Shown here one piece after another: positions 9,104 through 17,198 of a stretch of DNA of 64,000 nt; the first letter of the stretch is position 1; each line of letters begins with the position of its first letter. The stretch lies in assembly GCA_963743425.1 (NCBI GenBank), contig CAVUPU010000001.1, forward strand, positions 558,001-622,000, given 5' to 3'. The notes below the pieces were generated by a model. That model made no database searches. It was not told where the DNA came from and saw nothing but the letters and a program-made list of their open reading frames with translations. The DNA comes from JAJVID01 sp963743425 (GTDB taxonomy: Bacteria > Acidobacteriota > Blastocatellia > RBC074). The position numbers and the translations under genes are program-made.

Positions 9104-10705
9104 TCAATTGACTTTCGACTTCTCCTTCTCTTCATAAGAGAGAATCATTCCTCTGTCTCCGACGGCCCAGCCTTTGGTCGGCGACAGGAAGAACACGCCG
9201 CGAATGCGGAGTCCGCGCGCGCTGAAATCTTTGCGCCACGACAGGCCGCCGTTATCGGTTCGCATCAGGATCGTGTCATAGACCGCCGCTTCATCTCCGC
9301 TTGCGCGCGGGGCGAAGGCCGCCGTCCATCCGCGCGCCGGATCGAGGAATTGGGTGTTGTGAGTGGCGTGGCTCGGTATGCGGAACAGATTCCAGGTCTT
9401 GCCGCCGTCGCGCGTGTGCAGCGCGAAGAAGAATCTGCCCTCGCCGTCGCGCATCTCACCGGTTATCGATCCTGTGTTCGCGTCCGTGAAATGCGCCGAG
9501 TGGAGCGATCCGGGAATGAAATACCCGGAATCATGCTCGGTTTGGATCATCAGCGGAACGCGCTTCCACGTGACGCCGCCGTCCGATGTCATGAAGACGC
9601 CGCCGATGTCGGCGCCAGCCCGTCCGTAGAAATTGCCTATCAGCCAGCCATGTTGCGCGTCGGTGAAGTGGATGTCGCTGAAGCCGAAGTTGTAATTCGA
9701 TGATTCGATCAGCGATCCGATCACCTTCTCGATGCCTTTGACCTTGCTCCATTCCAGGCCGCCGTCGGTCGTTTTCAGCAACGTGGAGTTCCTGCCGACG
9801 GCCCAGCCGGTTTTGGCGTTGATGAAATAGAGGCTCGTCACATTCGGCAGTGATCTATACGTCCACGCGCGCCCGCCATTGGTGGTGATGAACAGGATGT
9901 TCTCGCCCTCGTTTTCATCGCCCGCCTTGCCGCCCGGTTTCCCGATCATCCAGCCGCGATTCCAATCGATGAAGTATATGAAGTTTATGTCTGCGGCGGA
10001 GTTGATCGACAAAGGCTTCCAATCCCTGCCGCCGTCGGTTGTGCGGTAGACCGCGCCGCCGTCGCCCGCTGCCCAGCCGGTCATCGAATCGACGAAGTGG
10101 ATGGCGCGCAGGTTCTTGTCGATCTCGACGCCGTGTTTCACGACCTTCCAGTTGTCGTTGTTGATCGTCACATCCGCCGGAGCTTCGGCTGTCGCCGGAG
10201 CTGCGATGGCCGGCTCGGCGTTCTCGGCCTTGCGCAGCGGCGCGTCTCCAGGCCCGGGTTCGATCTTCGCTTCAGGGATCTTCTTTCCCTTCCTCGATTC
10301 CGATTTATCGCTTGTTCGTTCCGGGGCCTTGGAGGGCGAGGTCGCAGGTTTTGATTTGCTCGGCGATGCGGAGTCGGAAGGCGGCGCGTCGTAGACGGTG
10401 ACTATGAACTCTTTGATAGCGCCGCTGCTGAGCAATTGATTGGCTGTGTCTTTGGCTTGCGCCTGATTTTGGTACCGCCCGATGCGGACGCGGTAGCGCA
10501 TGCCTATGCCGGGGACCTCAGCCTTGACCCAATAGGCTTCCAGGCCTTGCGCGCGTAATTTGGCGACGCTCGATATCGCCTCGGCTTCGGAAGGCGCGCT
10601 CTCGACTTGAATTGTAAAACTGCGACTCTGCGCCCGCGCAACCGGAACGGAAAAAGCGATTGCGATCAGGAGGCAGATGGTTTTTTCGACAACCGGTCTT
10701 TTCAT
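9104..10705 (-). CDS. secreted SPOR-domain plus Ycf48/BNR-like beta-propeller protein
   Basis: 533 residues. The N-terminus is a signal peptide (MKRPVVEKTICLLIAIAFSV, cut near ARAQ). Residues 27-105 form a SPOR domain (SFTIQVES...RYRVRIGRYQNQAQA...), which binds denuded peptidoglycan glycan in other proteins. A Pro/Ser/Lys-rich linker follows. The last 350 residues hold repeated blades of the form GWAAGDGGAVYRTTDGGRDW, typical of Ycf48/BNR photosystem-assembly-like propellers widely used in heterotrophs as extracellular repeats. It is probably periplasmic or cell-wall associated. The combination of SPOR and propeller is unusual to me. It is convergent with the attC cassettes. Confidence 0.82.
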   Translation of the reverse strand: MKRPVVEKTICLLIAIAFSVPVARAQSRSFTIQVESAPSEAEAISSVAKLRAQGLEAYWVKAEVPGIGMRYRVRIGRYQNQAQAKDTANQLLSSGAIKEFIVTVYDAPPSDSASPSKSKPATSPSKAPERTSDKSESRKGKKIPEAKIEPGPGDAPLRKAENAEPAIAAPATAEAPADVTINNDNWKVVKHGVEIDKNLRAIHFVDSMTGWAAGDGGAVYRTTDGGRDWKPLSINSAADINFIYFIDWNRGWMIGKPGGKAGDENEGENILFITTNGGRAWTYRSLPNVTSLYFINAKTGWAVGRNSTLLKTTDGGLEWSKVKGIEKVIGSLIESSNYNFGFSDIHFTDAQHGWLIGNFYGRAGADIGGVFMTSDGGVTWKRVPLMIQTEHDSGYFIPGSLHSAHFTDANTGSITGEMRDGEGRFFFALHTRDGGKTWNLFRIPSHATHNTQFLDPARGWTAAFAPRASGDEAAVYDTILMRTDNGGLSWRKDFSARGLRIRGVFFLSPTKGWAVGDRGMILSYEEKEKSKVN

Positions 10706-11003
10706 TTTCTTCGCAGTTTCTTCGCAGACACAAATCGTGAAACGGGCGTTTGTCCGGCGCCAGGCGAACAGGGGGAGTGAGAGGAGCAGACCAATGGATG
10801 CGAGCAGATCATAGCATCAGGCGAATTGTTTGTCTCGCATTTTGGTTCATCTTGAACCGCCCGGCCGATCCGCTTAATTCTTCGTAAAACGCGACTCGGT
10901 AACTGCAATGACGCCGGAATGATGATACAATCCAGCCATGCTTAATAAGGGCGCCCCAGGTTTTCAAAACCAAAATCCAATCATCTCTCACGGAGAAATC
11001 CCC

Positions 11004-11492
11004 ATGACGAAATTGTTCCTGGCCGGTTTATTCCTGACCAGTCTATTCCTGATCGGATGCGGCGCGAATCGCGATTCCTCGTCCGCATCGGGTTCGAGTT
11101 CAGGGTCAAGCGCGACCCCGCGGCATTCGCCCGGCGATCATGCCGTGACGACCCAGCGCATCCCCGCCCATTTTTCAAACGTGGCGGATGCAAGGCCATT
11201 ACCGGCCGTTTTAGACCCGACGCGGTTTTCCGACCCGTCTGTTGTCAAGGCTTACCGTTACGCGAAGGAGATCCCCGAGGTTTTCTCGCAGCAGCCTTGT
11301 TACTGCCATTGCGACAAAGGAAATGGACATCGCAGTCTGCTCGATTGCTTCGCCACCGATCATGGCGCGGCCTGACTGCTCTGTCTCCAGGAGGGTCTCC
11401 TGGTCAAAAAGCTGCACGAAGAGGGGAAGAGCGCATCCGAGATTCGCGATCTGATCATTCGCGGCGAGTGGAAGAGCGTCAAACTGGAATAG
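11004..11492 (+). CDS. PCYCGC-motif lipoprotein, candidate selenoprotein (in-frame UGA at 11373)
   Basis: Start ATG 11004 gives a lipoprotein signal MTKLFLAGLFLTSLFLIGCG with lipobox Cys19, then a Ser/Gly-rich linker. The core PCYCHCDKGNGHRSLLDCF matches the PCYCGC protein family. At codon 124 is TGA, but the frame continues for 38 codons (LLCLQEGLLVKKLHEEGKSA...) to TAG at 11490 with sensible, family-like sequence. The TGA occupies the first position of a U-x-x-C pair where a redox Cys would be expected. A six-base-pair hairpin with loop GGGTC follows (11387-11403); G and U fall at positions 23 and 24 counted from the U of UGA, as in the E. coli fdhF SECIS. If UGA is read as stop, the protein ends at 123 residues. 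Confidence 0.68.
11387..11403 (+). promoter_or_regulatory. bacterial SECIS-like hairpin
   Basis: Stem CCAGGA/TCCTGG with loop GGGTC, giving GGUCU at the loop edge, 11 bases after the in-frame TGA. Loop sequence and distance agree with the known requirements for SelB binding (apical G-U at positions 23/24). No sel genes are in the window. Confidence 0.65.
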
Positions 11493-11532
11493 GGCGTTGG
11501 TACTTGCAGTAGATCGCGAAATGTACGAAGAG

Positions 11533-11660
11533 TTCCATTTTCCATTTTCGATTTGATATTTGTCATTGCCCCAGAAATCGCCCAATGTTCATTGGGCATT
11601 GAATCGGAGGCGCCTGCTGGCAATGGCAAATATCAAATCGAAAATGGAAAATGGAAAATG
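11533..11660. repeat. CATTTTC-heptamer inverted repeat, copy 2 (nested)
   Basis: Left arm 11533-11570 and right arm 11619-11660 are complementary over about 38 bases. The arms carry a variant (CGATTTGATATTTG) mirrored exactly on the other side. An outer inverted pair, CAGTAGATCGCGAAAT (from 11506) and ATTTCGTGATTTACTG (to about 11690), encloses it, as at 57732-57892. Confidence 0.8.
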
Positions 11661-11749
11661 CTTTTCCTCTTCGATTTCGTGATTTACTGACTTGGTCTGA
11701 TGCCCGGTCAAGCCCCGGTTGGTTGAAAATAGAAACGGAATCAAAAGTA

Positions 11750-12157
11750 ATGACGAAGAATTCGCTAGGTATCGTTAAACGCTCCCAGGTCGGGGGAGAT
11801 GTGGACGCGTATTGTGGGAAGTGCAAAGAAGTTCGTGAACACGTCATCGCCGCAATCGACGCCGATGGCTCCATCGGACGCGTCGAATGCCGCACCTGCC
11901 ACGGCAATCATATCTATCGTGAGCGCTCATCCAGAGCCGCAACGACTCGCTCTTCGACGAGAAGCTCGAAAAAAGAGTCAGCGACTGCGATTGAAAAGAT
12001 TGGCCCGCTGCGCGCCTATTCGATGCAGGAGAGGTTCGTCGCGGGTGATCGCGTTGATCATCCTAAGTTTGGCGTAGGCGTCGTCGTCGAGGTTCGCGCC
12101 GGAAAGATCGACGTCAAATTCGGCAGGGAAGTGAAGACCCTGATTCATGCGGGGTGA
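11750..12157 (+). CDS. zinc-ribbon protein with UvrD/PcrA-type C-terminal module
   Basis: 135 residues from ATG 11750. The N-terminal half has two Cys pairs, YCGKCKE and CRTCHGNH, making a zinc ribbon. A basic Ser/Thr/Arg linker follows. The C-terminus RFVAGDRVDHPKFGVGVVVE...KIDVKFGREVKTLIHAG matches the small Tudor-like module found at the C-terminus of UvrD/PcrA helicases, which in those proteins contacts RNA polymerase. The protein might therefore be a transcription- or repair-associated adaptor; that is inference. Similar stand-alone proteins occur in Acidobacteriota and Myxococcota. Confidence 0.75.
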   Translation: MTKNSLGIVKRSQVGGDVDAYCGKCKEVREHVIAAIDADGSIGRVECRTCHGNHIYRERSSRAATTRSSTRSSKKESATAIEKIGPLRAYSMQERFVAGDRVDHPKFGVGVVVEVRAGKIDVKFGREVKTLIHAG

Positions 12158-12183
12158 GCCGGATGAAGAGGAGGAAAGAACCT

Positions 12184-12280
12184 CATTTTCCATTTTCCAT
12201 ATCACATTTATCATTTGTCATTGGAAGAGACCGGCTCAGGCAATGACAAATGATAAATGTGATATGGAAAATGGAAAATG
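12184..12280. repeat. CATTTTC-heptamer inverted repeat, copy 3
   Basis: A 97-base palindrome between convergent genes. Left arm CATTTTC CATTTTC CATATCA CATTTAT CATTTGT and its complement on the right. The variant TTATCATT is mirrored as AATGATAA, so the arms co-vary. Confidence 0.85.
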
Positions 12281-12289
12281 GAATCTTCT

Positions 12290-12952
12290 TCACCCCTTCA
12301 ATAGAGTTTCAAGATATTTGATTGCCGCTCTCAGGGCTCTTCCGCGATGGCTGCGGGATGATTTCTCTTCGGGCGAGAGTTCGGCGAAAGTGCGACCGAG
12401 TTCGGCGTTGATGAAGATCGGGTCGTAGCCGAAGCCGCCAGCTCCTCGCGGCGCAATGGCGATTCTGCCCTCGCATCGGCCTTCGAAGGTTTGTCTGATC
12501 TGCGGTCTTACCGCCGCGTCAACCAATGCTCCATCCGGATGCCGGACAGATCTTCGCTTATCTGAAATCTCGCCAGCCGCGCCGACCAACGCGACGGCGC
12601 ATACAAATCGAGCCGTCCGCTTTTCTTCAGGCGCATCTTTCATCTCTTCCAGCAACAAGGCAACCTGTTGATCACTGCTCAGGCCTTCAGCGCCGTAACG
12701 CGCCGAATAGACTCCCGGTCGTCCGTCGAGCGCGTCGACCTCCAACCCCGAATCGTCCGCGAGCGTAAGCAATCCGGTGGCCGCATGATAATAATCGGCT
12801 TTGATGAGGGCGTTTTCGACGAACGTCGTTCCGGTCTCATCGACCGGAGGCGGAACCTGCGGCAGGTTTTCGAGACCGATCGCGCGGCAGTCCAATCCTT
12901 CGAGCAAAGACGCGATCTCGGCCACTTTGCCTTTGTTCGACGTCGCGATCAG
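12290..12952 (-). CDS. rdgB: RdgB/HAM1 non-canonical purine NTP pyrophosphatase (5' end unclear)
   Basis: The protein body is a normal HAM1-family enzyme, which removes dITP, XTP and similar bases from nucleotide pools. It shows the substrate loop TSNKGK, TFVENALIKA, ADDSGLEVDAL, GRPGVYSARYG, GGFGYDPIF and FAELSPEEKS. The first good start in frame is GTG 12925, but that would delete the conserved LLIATSNKGK segment. Upstream of that segment the frame is open yet has no ATG, GTG or TTG before a stop; I place the edge at the CTG near 12952. The missing region is replaced by a heptamer inverted repeat. Changing the GCGGATT copy number from four to five (or two) would put ATG 13038 in frame. Confidence 0.85.
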   Translation of the reverse strand: MIATSNKGKVAEIASLLEGLDCRAIGLENLPQVPPPVDETGTTFVENALIKADYYHAATGLLTLADDSGLEVDALDGRPGVYSARYGAEGLSSDQQVALLLEEMKDAPEEKRTARFVCAVALVGAAGEISDKRRSVRHPDGALVDAAVRPQIRQTFEGRCEGRIAIAPRGAGGFGYDPIFINAELGRTFAELSPEEKSSRSHRGRALRAAIKYLETLLKG

Positions 12953-12974
12953 AAGAGTGGGGAGTGCGGATTCT

Positions 12975-13136
12975 TCGATTGCGGATTGCGGATTGCGGAT
13001 TGCGGATTGAAGAGAATTGGCGGTTTCGGTGATTTCATTCCGGCTTAAGGATTTGAGATGTGCGTTCGGCTCATTGGCGTTCAGGTATCAGATCCGCAAT
13101 CTTGCGATCTCGCAATCCGCAATCCGCAATCCGCAG
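12975..13136. repeat. GCGGATT-heptamer inverted repeat, locus 1
   Basis: Four tandem GCGGATT units (12981-13008) face three AATCCGC units (13114-13134) across about 105 bases. It sits between rdgB and the FHA gene and overlaps the expected rdgB start. The same unit recurs at 19046-19189. Confidence 0.85.
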
Positions 13137-13139
13137 CGT

Positions 13140-14057
13140 TTACGTGGCGTTCTGCGCTGCGACGAAGGTCAATTGGGTGTTGCCGACGCGGATCTGGTCG
13201 TAGGATTGAAGCGGCTGCGCCTCGGTGATCTCCCGCCCGTTGACGAAAGTGCCATTGCGCGAGAGATCGTCTTTGATCAAGCACCGCCCGTCGCGATAGA
13301 CGATGATCGCGTGCGATCCGCTGACGGTTTCTTCCTCGATCAGAATGTCGCAGACGGGGTTGGCGCCGATCCGATTGTATCCGGCGTAAATGCGAAAGTC
13401 TTCGCCATCGGGGTTATGGGTGAAAGTGACAAGCCAGCCGATGATGCGTCCCTTGGATTTGCGCAACGGCGCGGATTGGTCGGATAGCACCGTCGTGCGG
13501 CGTTCCGGTTTGGACGAGACCGCTTGCGGCGTCAGTGTCGGCGTTTGAGAAGGCCACTCCTCCTGGCTTACGTCCGGAGGCTCGATAGGCCCCGACGCTC
13601 TGAACAGATCAGCGCCCGTCGAACGGATCGTCTCCGGCGGATGAACGGCCGGAGTAATTTCGGTCGGCATGAACGCGGGGACTGGCGCGGGCGGCGGCGG
13701 CGCCAGTGGCGGAAGAGCCGCAGATTCAGCGGTCTCGAACGTATTTTCGCGGGTATCGATGCGCGTCACGAAATCGTTCGGATTCTGCGAATGGGCGAAT
13801 GTGGTCGGGCCAGTCCCTCGGGGCGGATCAACCGTCGTGATCGGCGTCTCCACGCGGGTCGCGAAATCCGATTCTCGGATCTCAACTTGCGGTTGCGGGC
13901 AATATGGGCAGTGCTCGTAGACCGCGCTGTAAACATGACCCTGCGGGCAATTGATCAGTGAAGACGTTGAAGTGGATTGGCGCGTGAAAGAATTGCCACA
14001 ATTACCGCAGAATTTGGCGGTGTCCAGGTTTTGGTTGCGACAGATCGGGCAGATCAT
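13140..14057 (-). CDS. zinc-ribbon FHA-domain protein
   Basis: 305 residues from ATG 14057, preceded by GGAGG. The first 25 residues are a double-Cys zinc ribbon (CPICRN...FCGNCGNSF). A second CPYCP motif lies near residue 50. A long Pro/Thr-rich linker follows. The C-terminal 90 residues are an FHA domain (YNRIGANPVCDILI, SGSHAIIVYRDG, LSRNGTFVNGREI), which binds phosphothreonine peptides. The two zinc-ribbon Ser/Thr kinases at 19236 and 60459 are plausible partners by fold only. No enzymatic domain is seen. Confidence 0.85.
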   Translation of the reverse strand: MICPICRNQNLDTAKFCGNCGNSFTRQSTSTSSLINCPQGHVYSAVYEHCPYCPQPQVEIRESDFATRVETPITTVDPPRGTGPTTFAHSQNPNDFVTRIDTRENTFETAESAALPPLAPPPPAPVPAFMPTEITPAVHPPETIRSTGADLFRASGPIEPPDVSQEEWPSQTPTLTPQAVSSKPERRTTVLSDQSAPLRKSKGRIIGWLVTFTHNPDGEDFRIYAGYNRIGANPVCDILIEEETVSGSHAIIVYRDGRCLIKDDLSRNGTFVNGREITEAQPLQSYDQIRVGNTQLTFVAAQNAT

Positions 14058-14232
14058 CAATATCCTCCGGTGAAAATACAGTGAATTGGCGGACTTTCCA
14101 TGGTCAGTCAATTTGGATGAAGACGCCCCATACTATACTGTCGAACCGCGATTTTGTTAATGGCTCCGAGGAATTTGTCGGGACCGCGTAGTCCCGTCAA
14201 ATCCGAGTCGGTTGTGTCGTGTAGAAAAGACT

Positions 14233-16950
14233 TCAAAAACGGTACCGGTAGCGCACGGTCAGGCTGCGTCCAGGCCCGTCAATGCCCCAGCCGGGCAGCC
14301 GGTAGCTTTTGTCGCCGATGTTTTCAAAATCAGCCGTGATCTCATTGATCTCGTTGATGCGGAAGCCGCCACGCAGATTGAATAGTCCGTAGCCAGGGAT
14401 GGCTGGAAACAGCGGGGCAGAATCCGCGGCGCCGAGCACTCGGTTCTGCGCTTGCGCAAGCGTCTCGCCCGTCGCAATCAGCGTCCCGCCCGCCGATCCG
14501 CACTGGCCATTGGCGCCCGGGGTCGTCAGCCCGCGCACGCACGCGCCTCGACGGAAGAAGTTCTGGATGTTGGCGCGCGAGCGGATCGCGCCCGTGCGCC
14601 GGTCGGACAGGTCCAGCGTCGAGAGCCGATCCTGCCGCCCCGCCAATGTTGAATACGCCTCCACCCAGTAACGAGCGCCGGCCGGTTGATACCGCAGGCG
14701 CAGGAAGCCGATCTTCGGCGGAATACCGCCTCCGCCCAGGTTAGGCGGCGCGCCGGTGGCGCGTTCTTCGGCGTGAACGAAGCTGTAGGCGCCGGCGAAC
14801 GTCCAGGCGTTAGTTAAACGGACGTTGAGCGAGTATTCGACGCCGTAGAGCCGCGTGCCGCCGAAGTTGGCTTGCACGAGCACCGGCGAACTCGACAATG
14901 GCACGAAGACCGCGCCGTTTGCATTTTGTCGTTCGATGACCTGGCTGCCGAGCCGTTGGCCGACAGCGCCCTGCGGGAGGATCAATGTTTGTCGAACAAT
15001 TGTGTCGTTGTAGTCAATGATGAAGCCTGTCAGATCTGTGTCGATCCGGCTGTTGCGGTAACGCAAACTGAAATCGTAGTTGTTACTCGTCTCGGAGATG
15101 AGCGGCGCGACTGGAATATTGGTTGACACGGCGCTCTCGTCGGCGGTCGTGCCGATAGTGGCGCCCAAACCCAAAATGTCCGCCGTCGCTACCTGGAAGC
15201 CGACGCCGACCAATCCGAGCGAACCGAGCGCTGTGATGTTGGGCGCGCGGAACCCGCGGCTGAAATTGAAGGCGAAGTTGAGACCATCGAGGAGCGTTAC
15301 GACCGCTCCTGCGCGTCCGGAAAAATCTCCCACGCGCAGCGAATCGTCCGGCCAGAGCGGCTGGCCAGGCGCCAACGGGCTGTTGGCCGCGCGCGAACGG
15401 TAAGAACCTACGTTGTAACGCAGCGCGCCGCTGACGCGCAGCAGGCCGCGAACCAACTCATGGGAATCCTGTACGAAAAGCCCGGCCAGAATATAGCGCG
15501 CGCCATCCGGCACACGCGGCCTCACGATTGTCGCCGCATCGGTCGCCGGATCAACCGAGAACGATGGCGCGTCCACGTGGTCGCGGTAGATGTCGCCGCC
15601 GAGGAGGAAGTTGTTCCGGCTCCAGACCTGCTTGTCGAAATAGAAGTTGAAGCCGACGCTGCTGGTGCGCTCCTTGTCTTGCGTGATCGCCGCGAGCGGA
15701 TTGCCATTGCCGCCCTGATTGACGCGCTCCTCGCGCTGGCTGTTGTAAGAGACCGTGGCCGAGAAGTTGTCGAAGAAGCCGACGCCCTGTTTGGCGTAAC
15801 GTCCGTAGAAGAAATCCAGCATCAGGTTGCGCAAATCGGCGATCAGGTTGCCGTCGCCTCCGATCAACTGGTCGTACCGTTTGCCGCCGTCCTGTTGCCC
15901 GCGCTGGTAATAAAAATTGAGTTGCTGGTCGTCGGTCGGAGCGATGGTCATCTTGACCGTGCCGCCGTATTGCGTGAAGGCCGTGTCGGGCAGCCGCGAG
16001 CCGAGTATGTCCGAAGGCAATCCGAGAAAGCGATTGATGGCCGAGTGGCTGTCAATCCCGGCGCCGGGCCGCAGCGTGTTGACGCGGCGGGCGGTCAGGT
16101 TGGTCAGCAATCCGAATCGTTCCGCGCCGTAAGTGACCAGCGCGTTGCCGCCGAACGAGAGGTCGGCGCTTGTGAAGAATGTGTTGACCTCGCCGTGCGT
16201 CTCCGGACTTTTGAAGCCGATTTGCGGCTGGCGGGTAATCAATTGCGCCGCGCCGCCCAAACTGTCCGAGCCGTACTGCGCGGTGTTCGGGCCGCGCAGA
16301 ACCTCCACTGAGCGCAGGCTCGAAGGATCGTTGAGGTTGAAGAAGGTGTTAATGCCGCCACGTTGCGTCGAATTGGTGAATCGCACGCCGTCAATGAAGA
16401 CGCCGACCTCGGTCAACCCGCGCACCAGCACGGCGCCGATGGTCGGGCTGGTGCGCTGTAGTGAAAGCCCGGCCTCTTCCTCCGCTACCTGCGCCAGCGC
16501 CGCGGTCGTCCGTTGGGCGATGGCGTCTTCGGTGACGACGTTTACCTGTTGCGTGACGCGGTCTTTGTCCTGCACCGAGCCGGTCTCCGCCGTGATCGTG
16601 ACTTCTTCGGCGAGCGATTCAACACCCAGCGTGATTTCGACGGGAGGAGCGCCTGACGACAATACCTGCGCCGCCATGCGCCTGGGCGCCAGGCCGCTGG
16701 CGCCGATTACGAGCAGTTCATAGGTCCCCGGCGGAATCTCCCGCAACGTGAATTGTCCCTGGGCGTCCGTTTGAGTCGTCGCGATCACCGCCTGCCGAGC
16801 ATTGAGCAGTTTGACTGTCGCCCGCGCCACAGCCGCGCCTCTGGCGTCTTTGACGACGCCGCTCAACGCAGGTTCCGATTGCGCGCCCGCAAAAGCCGTT
16901 AAACAGACCACGCACAACCATACAAGCAATCCCTTTTTCAGATAACGCAT
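14233..16950 (-). CDS. TonB-dependent outer-membrane receptor
   Basis: 905 residues with a signal peptide (LVWLCVVCLTAFAGAQ). Residues 25-100 are a carboxypeptidase-regulatory-like beta sandwich (SGVVKDARGAAVARATVKLL). Then comes the plug domain (VLVRGLTEVGVFIDGVRF, RSVEVLRGPNTAQYGSDSLG), and a 22-strand-type barrel ending in aromatic RYRYRF, as required for outer-membrane assembly. It should import a siderophore, vitamin or glycan using TonB energy; the ligand is unknown. It reads leftward away from the palindrome at 16982 and is not in an obvious operon. Confidence 0.88.
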   Translation of the reverse strand: MRYLKKGLLVWLCVVCLTAFAGAQSEPALSGVVKDARGAAVARATVKLLNARQAVIATTQTDAQGQFTLREIPPGTYELLVIGASGLAPRRMAAQVLSSGAPPVEITLGVESLAEEVTITAETGSVQDKDRVTQQVNVVTEDAIAQRTTAALAQVAEEEAGLSLQRTSPTIGAVLVRGLTEVGVFIDGVRFTNSTQRGGINTFFNLNDPSSLRSVEVLRGPNTAQYGSDSLGGAAQLITRQPQIGFKSPETHGEVNTFFTSADLSFGGNALVTYGAERFGLLTNLTARRVNTLRPGAGIDSHSAINRFLGLPSDILGSRLPDTAFTQYGGTVKMTIAPTDDQQLNFYYQRGQQDGGKRYDQLIGGDGNLIADLRNLMLDFFYGRYAKQGVGFFDNFSATVSYNSQREERVNQGGNGNPLAAITQDKERTSSVGFNFYFDKQVWSRNNFLLGGDIYRDHVDAPSFSVDPATDAATIVRPRVPDGARYILAGLFVQDSHELVRGLLRVSGALRYNVGSYRSRAANSPLAPGQPLWPDDSLRVGDFSGRAGAVVTLLDGLNFAFNFSRGFRAPNITALGSLGLVGVGFQVATADILGLGATIGTTADESAVSTNIPVAPLISETSNNYDFSLRYRNSRIDTDLTGFIIDYNDTIVRQTLILPQGAVGQRLGSQVIERQNANGAVFVPLSSSPVLVQANFGGTRLYGVEYSLNVRLTNAWTFAGAYSFVHAEERATGAPPNLGGGGIPPKIGFLRLRYQPAGARYWVEAYSTLAGRQDRLSTLDLSDRRTGAIRSRANIQNFFRRGACVRGLTTPGANGQCGSAGGTLIATGETLAQAQNRVLGAADSAPLFPAIPGYGLFNLRGGFRINEINEITADFENIGDKSYRLPGWGIDGPGRSLTVRYRYRF

Positions 16951-16981
16951 TACGTTTCTCCTTCCGCTTGCGGCCTCGTCG

Positions 16982-17124
16982 ATTCAGAATCGGCTTTGAT
17001 CGTCGTTTCGGCCATTAGACAGAAAGATGTGAGACAGAAAAATAAGAGATGCCATTTTTCAGTCTTACATCTTTCTGTCTGGTCGGTCTCAGTGGCCGAA
17101 ACGACGATCAAAGCTTCAGAATCC
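16982..17124. repeat. nested inverted repeat upstream of TonB receptor
   Basis: Outer arms GCTTTGATCGTCGTTTCGGC (from 16993) and its complement (to 17113). Inner arms AGACAGAAAGATGT and ACATCTTTCTGTCT, which divide into 7-base units. About 143 bases in total. Confidence 0.8.
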
Positions 17125-17198
17125 ATAGCGGCCTTCTCGATGGAGACTCCGATGGTAACGTCACGCCCGAACTACTACCAGACATCGTAGGTCGAGGA

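Noticed and set aside
12975..13136. CRISPR array
   Set aside because: Units are 7 bases in direct tandem with no spacers, and the second arm is inverted; no cas genes.
15460..16311. 283-codon rightward frame opposite the TonB receptor
   Set aside because: No recognisable domain; receptor plug and barrel motifs are on the minus strand.
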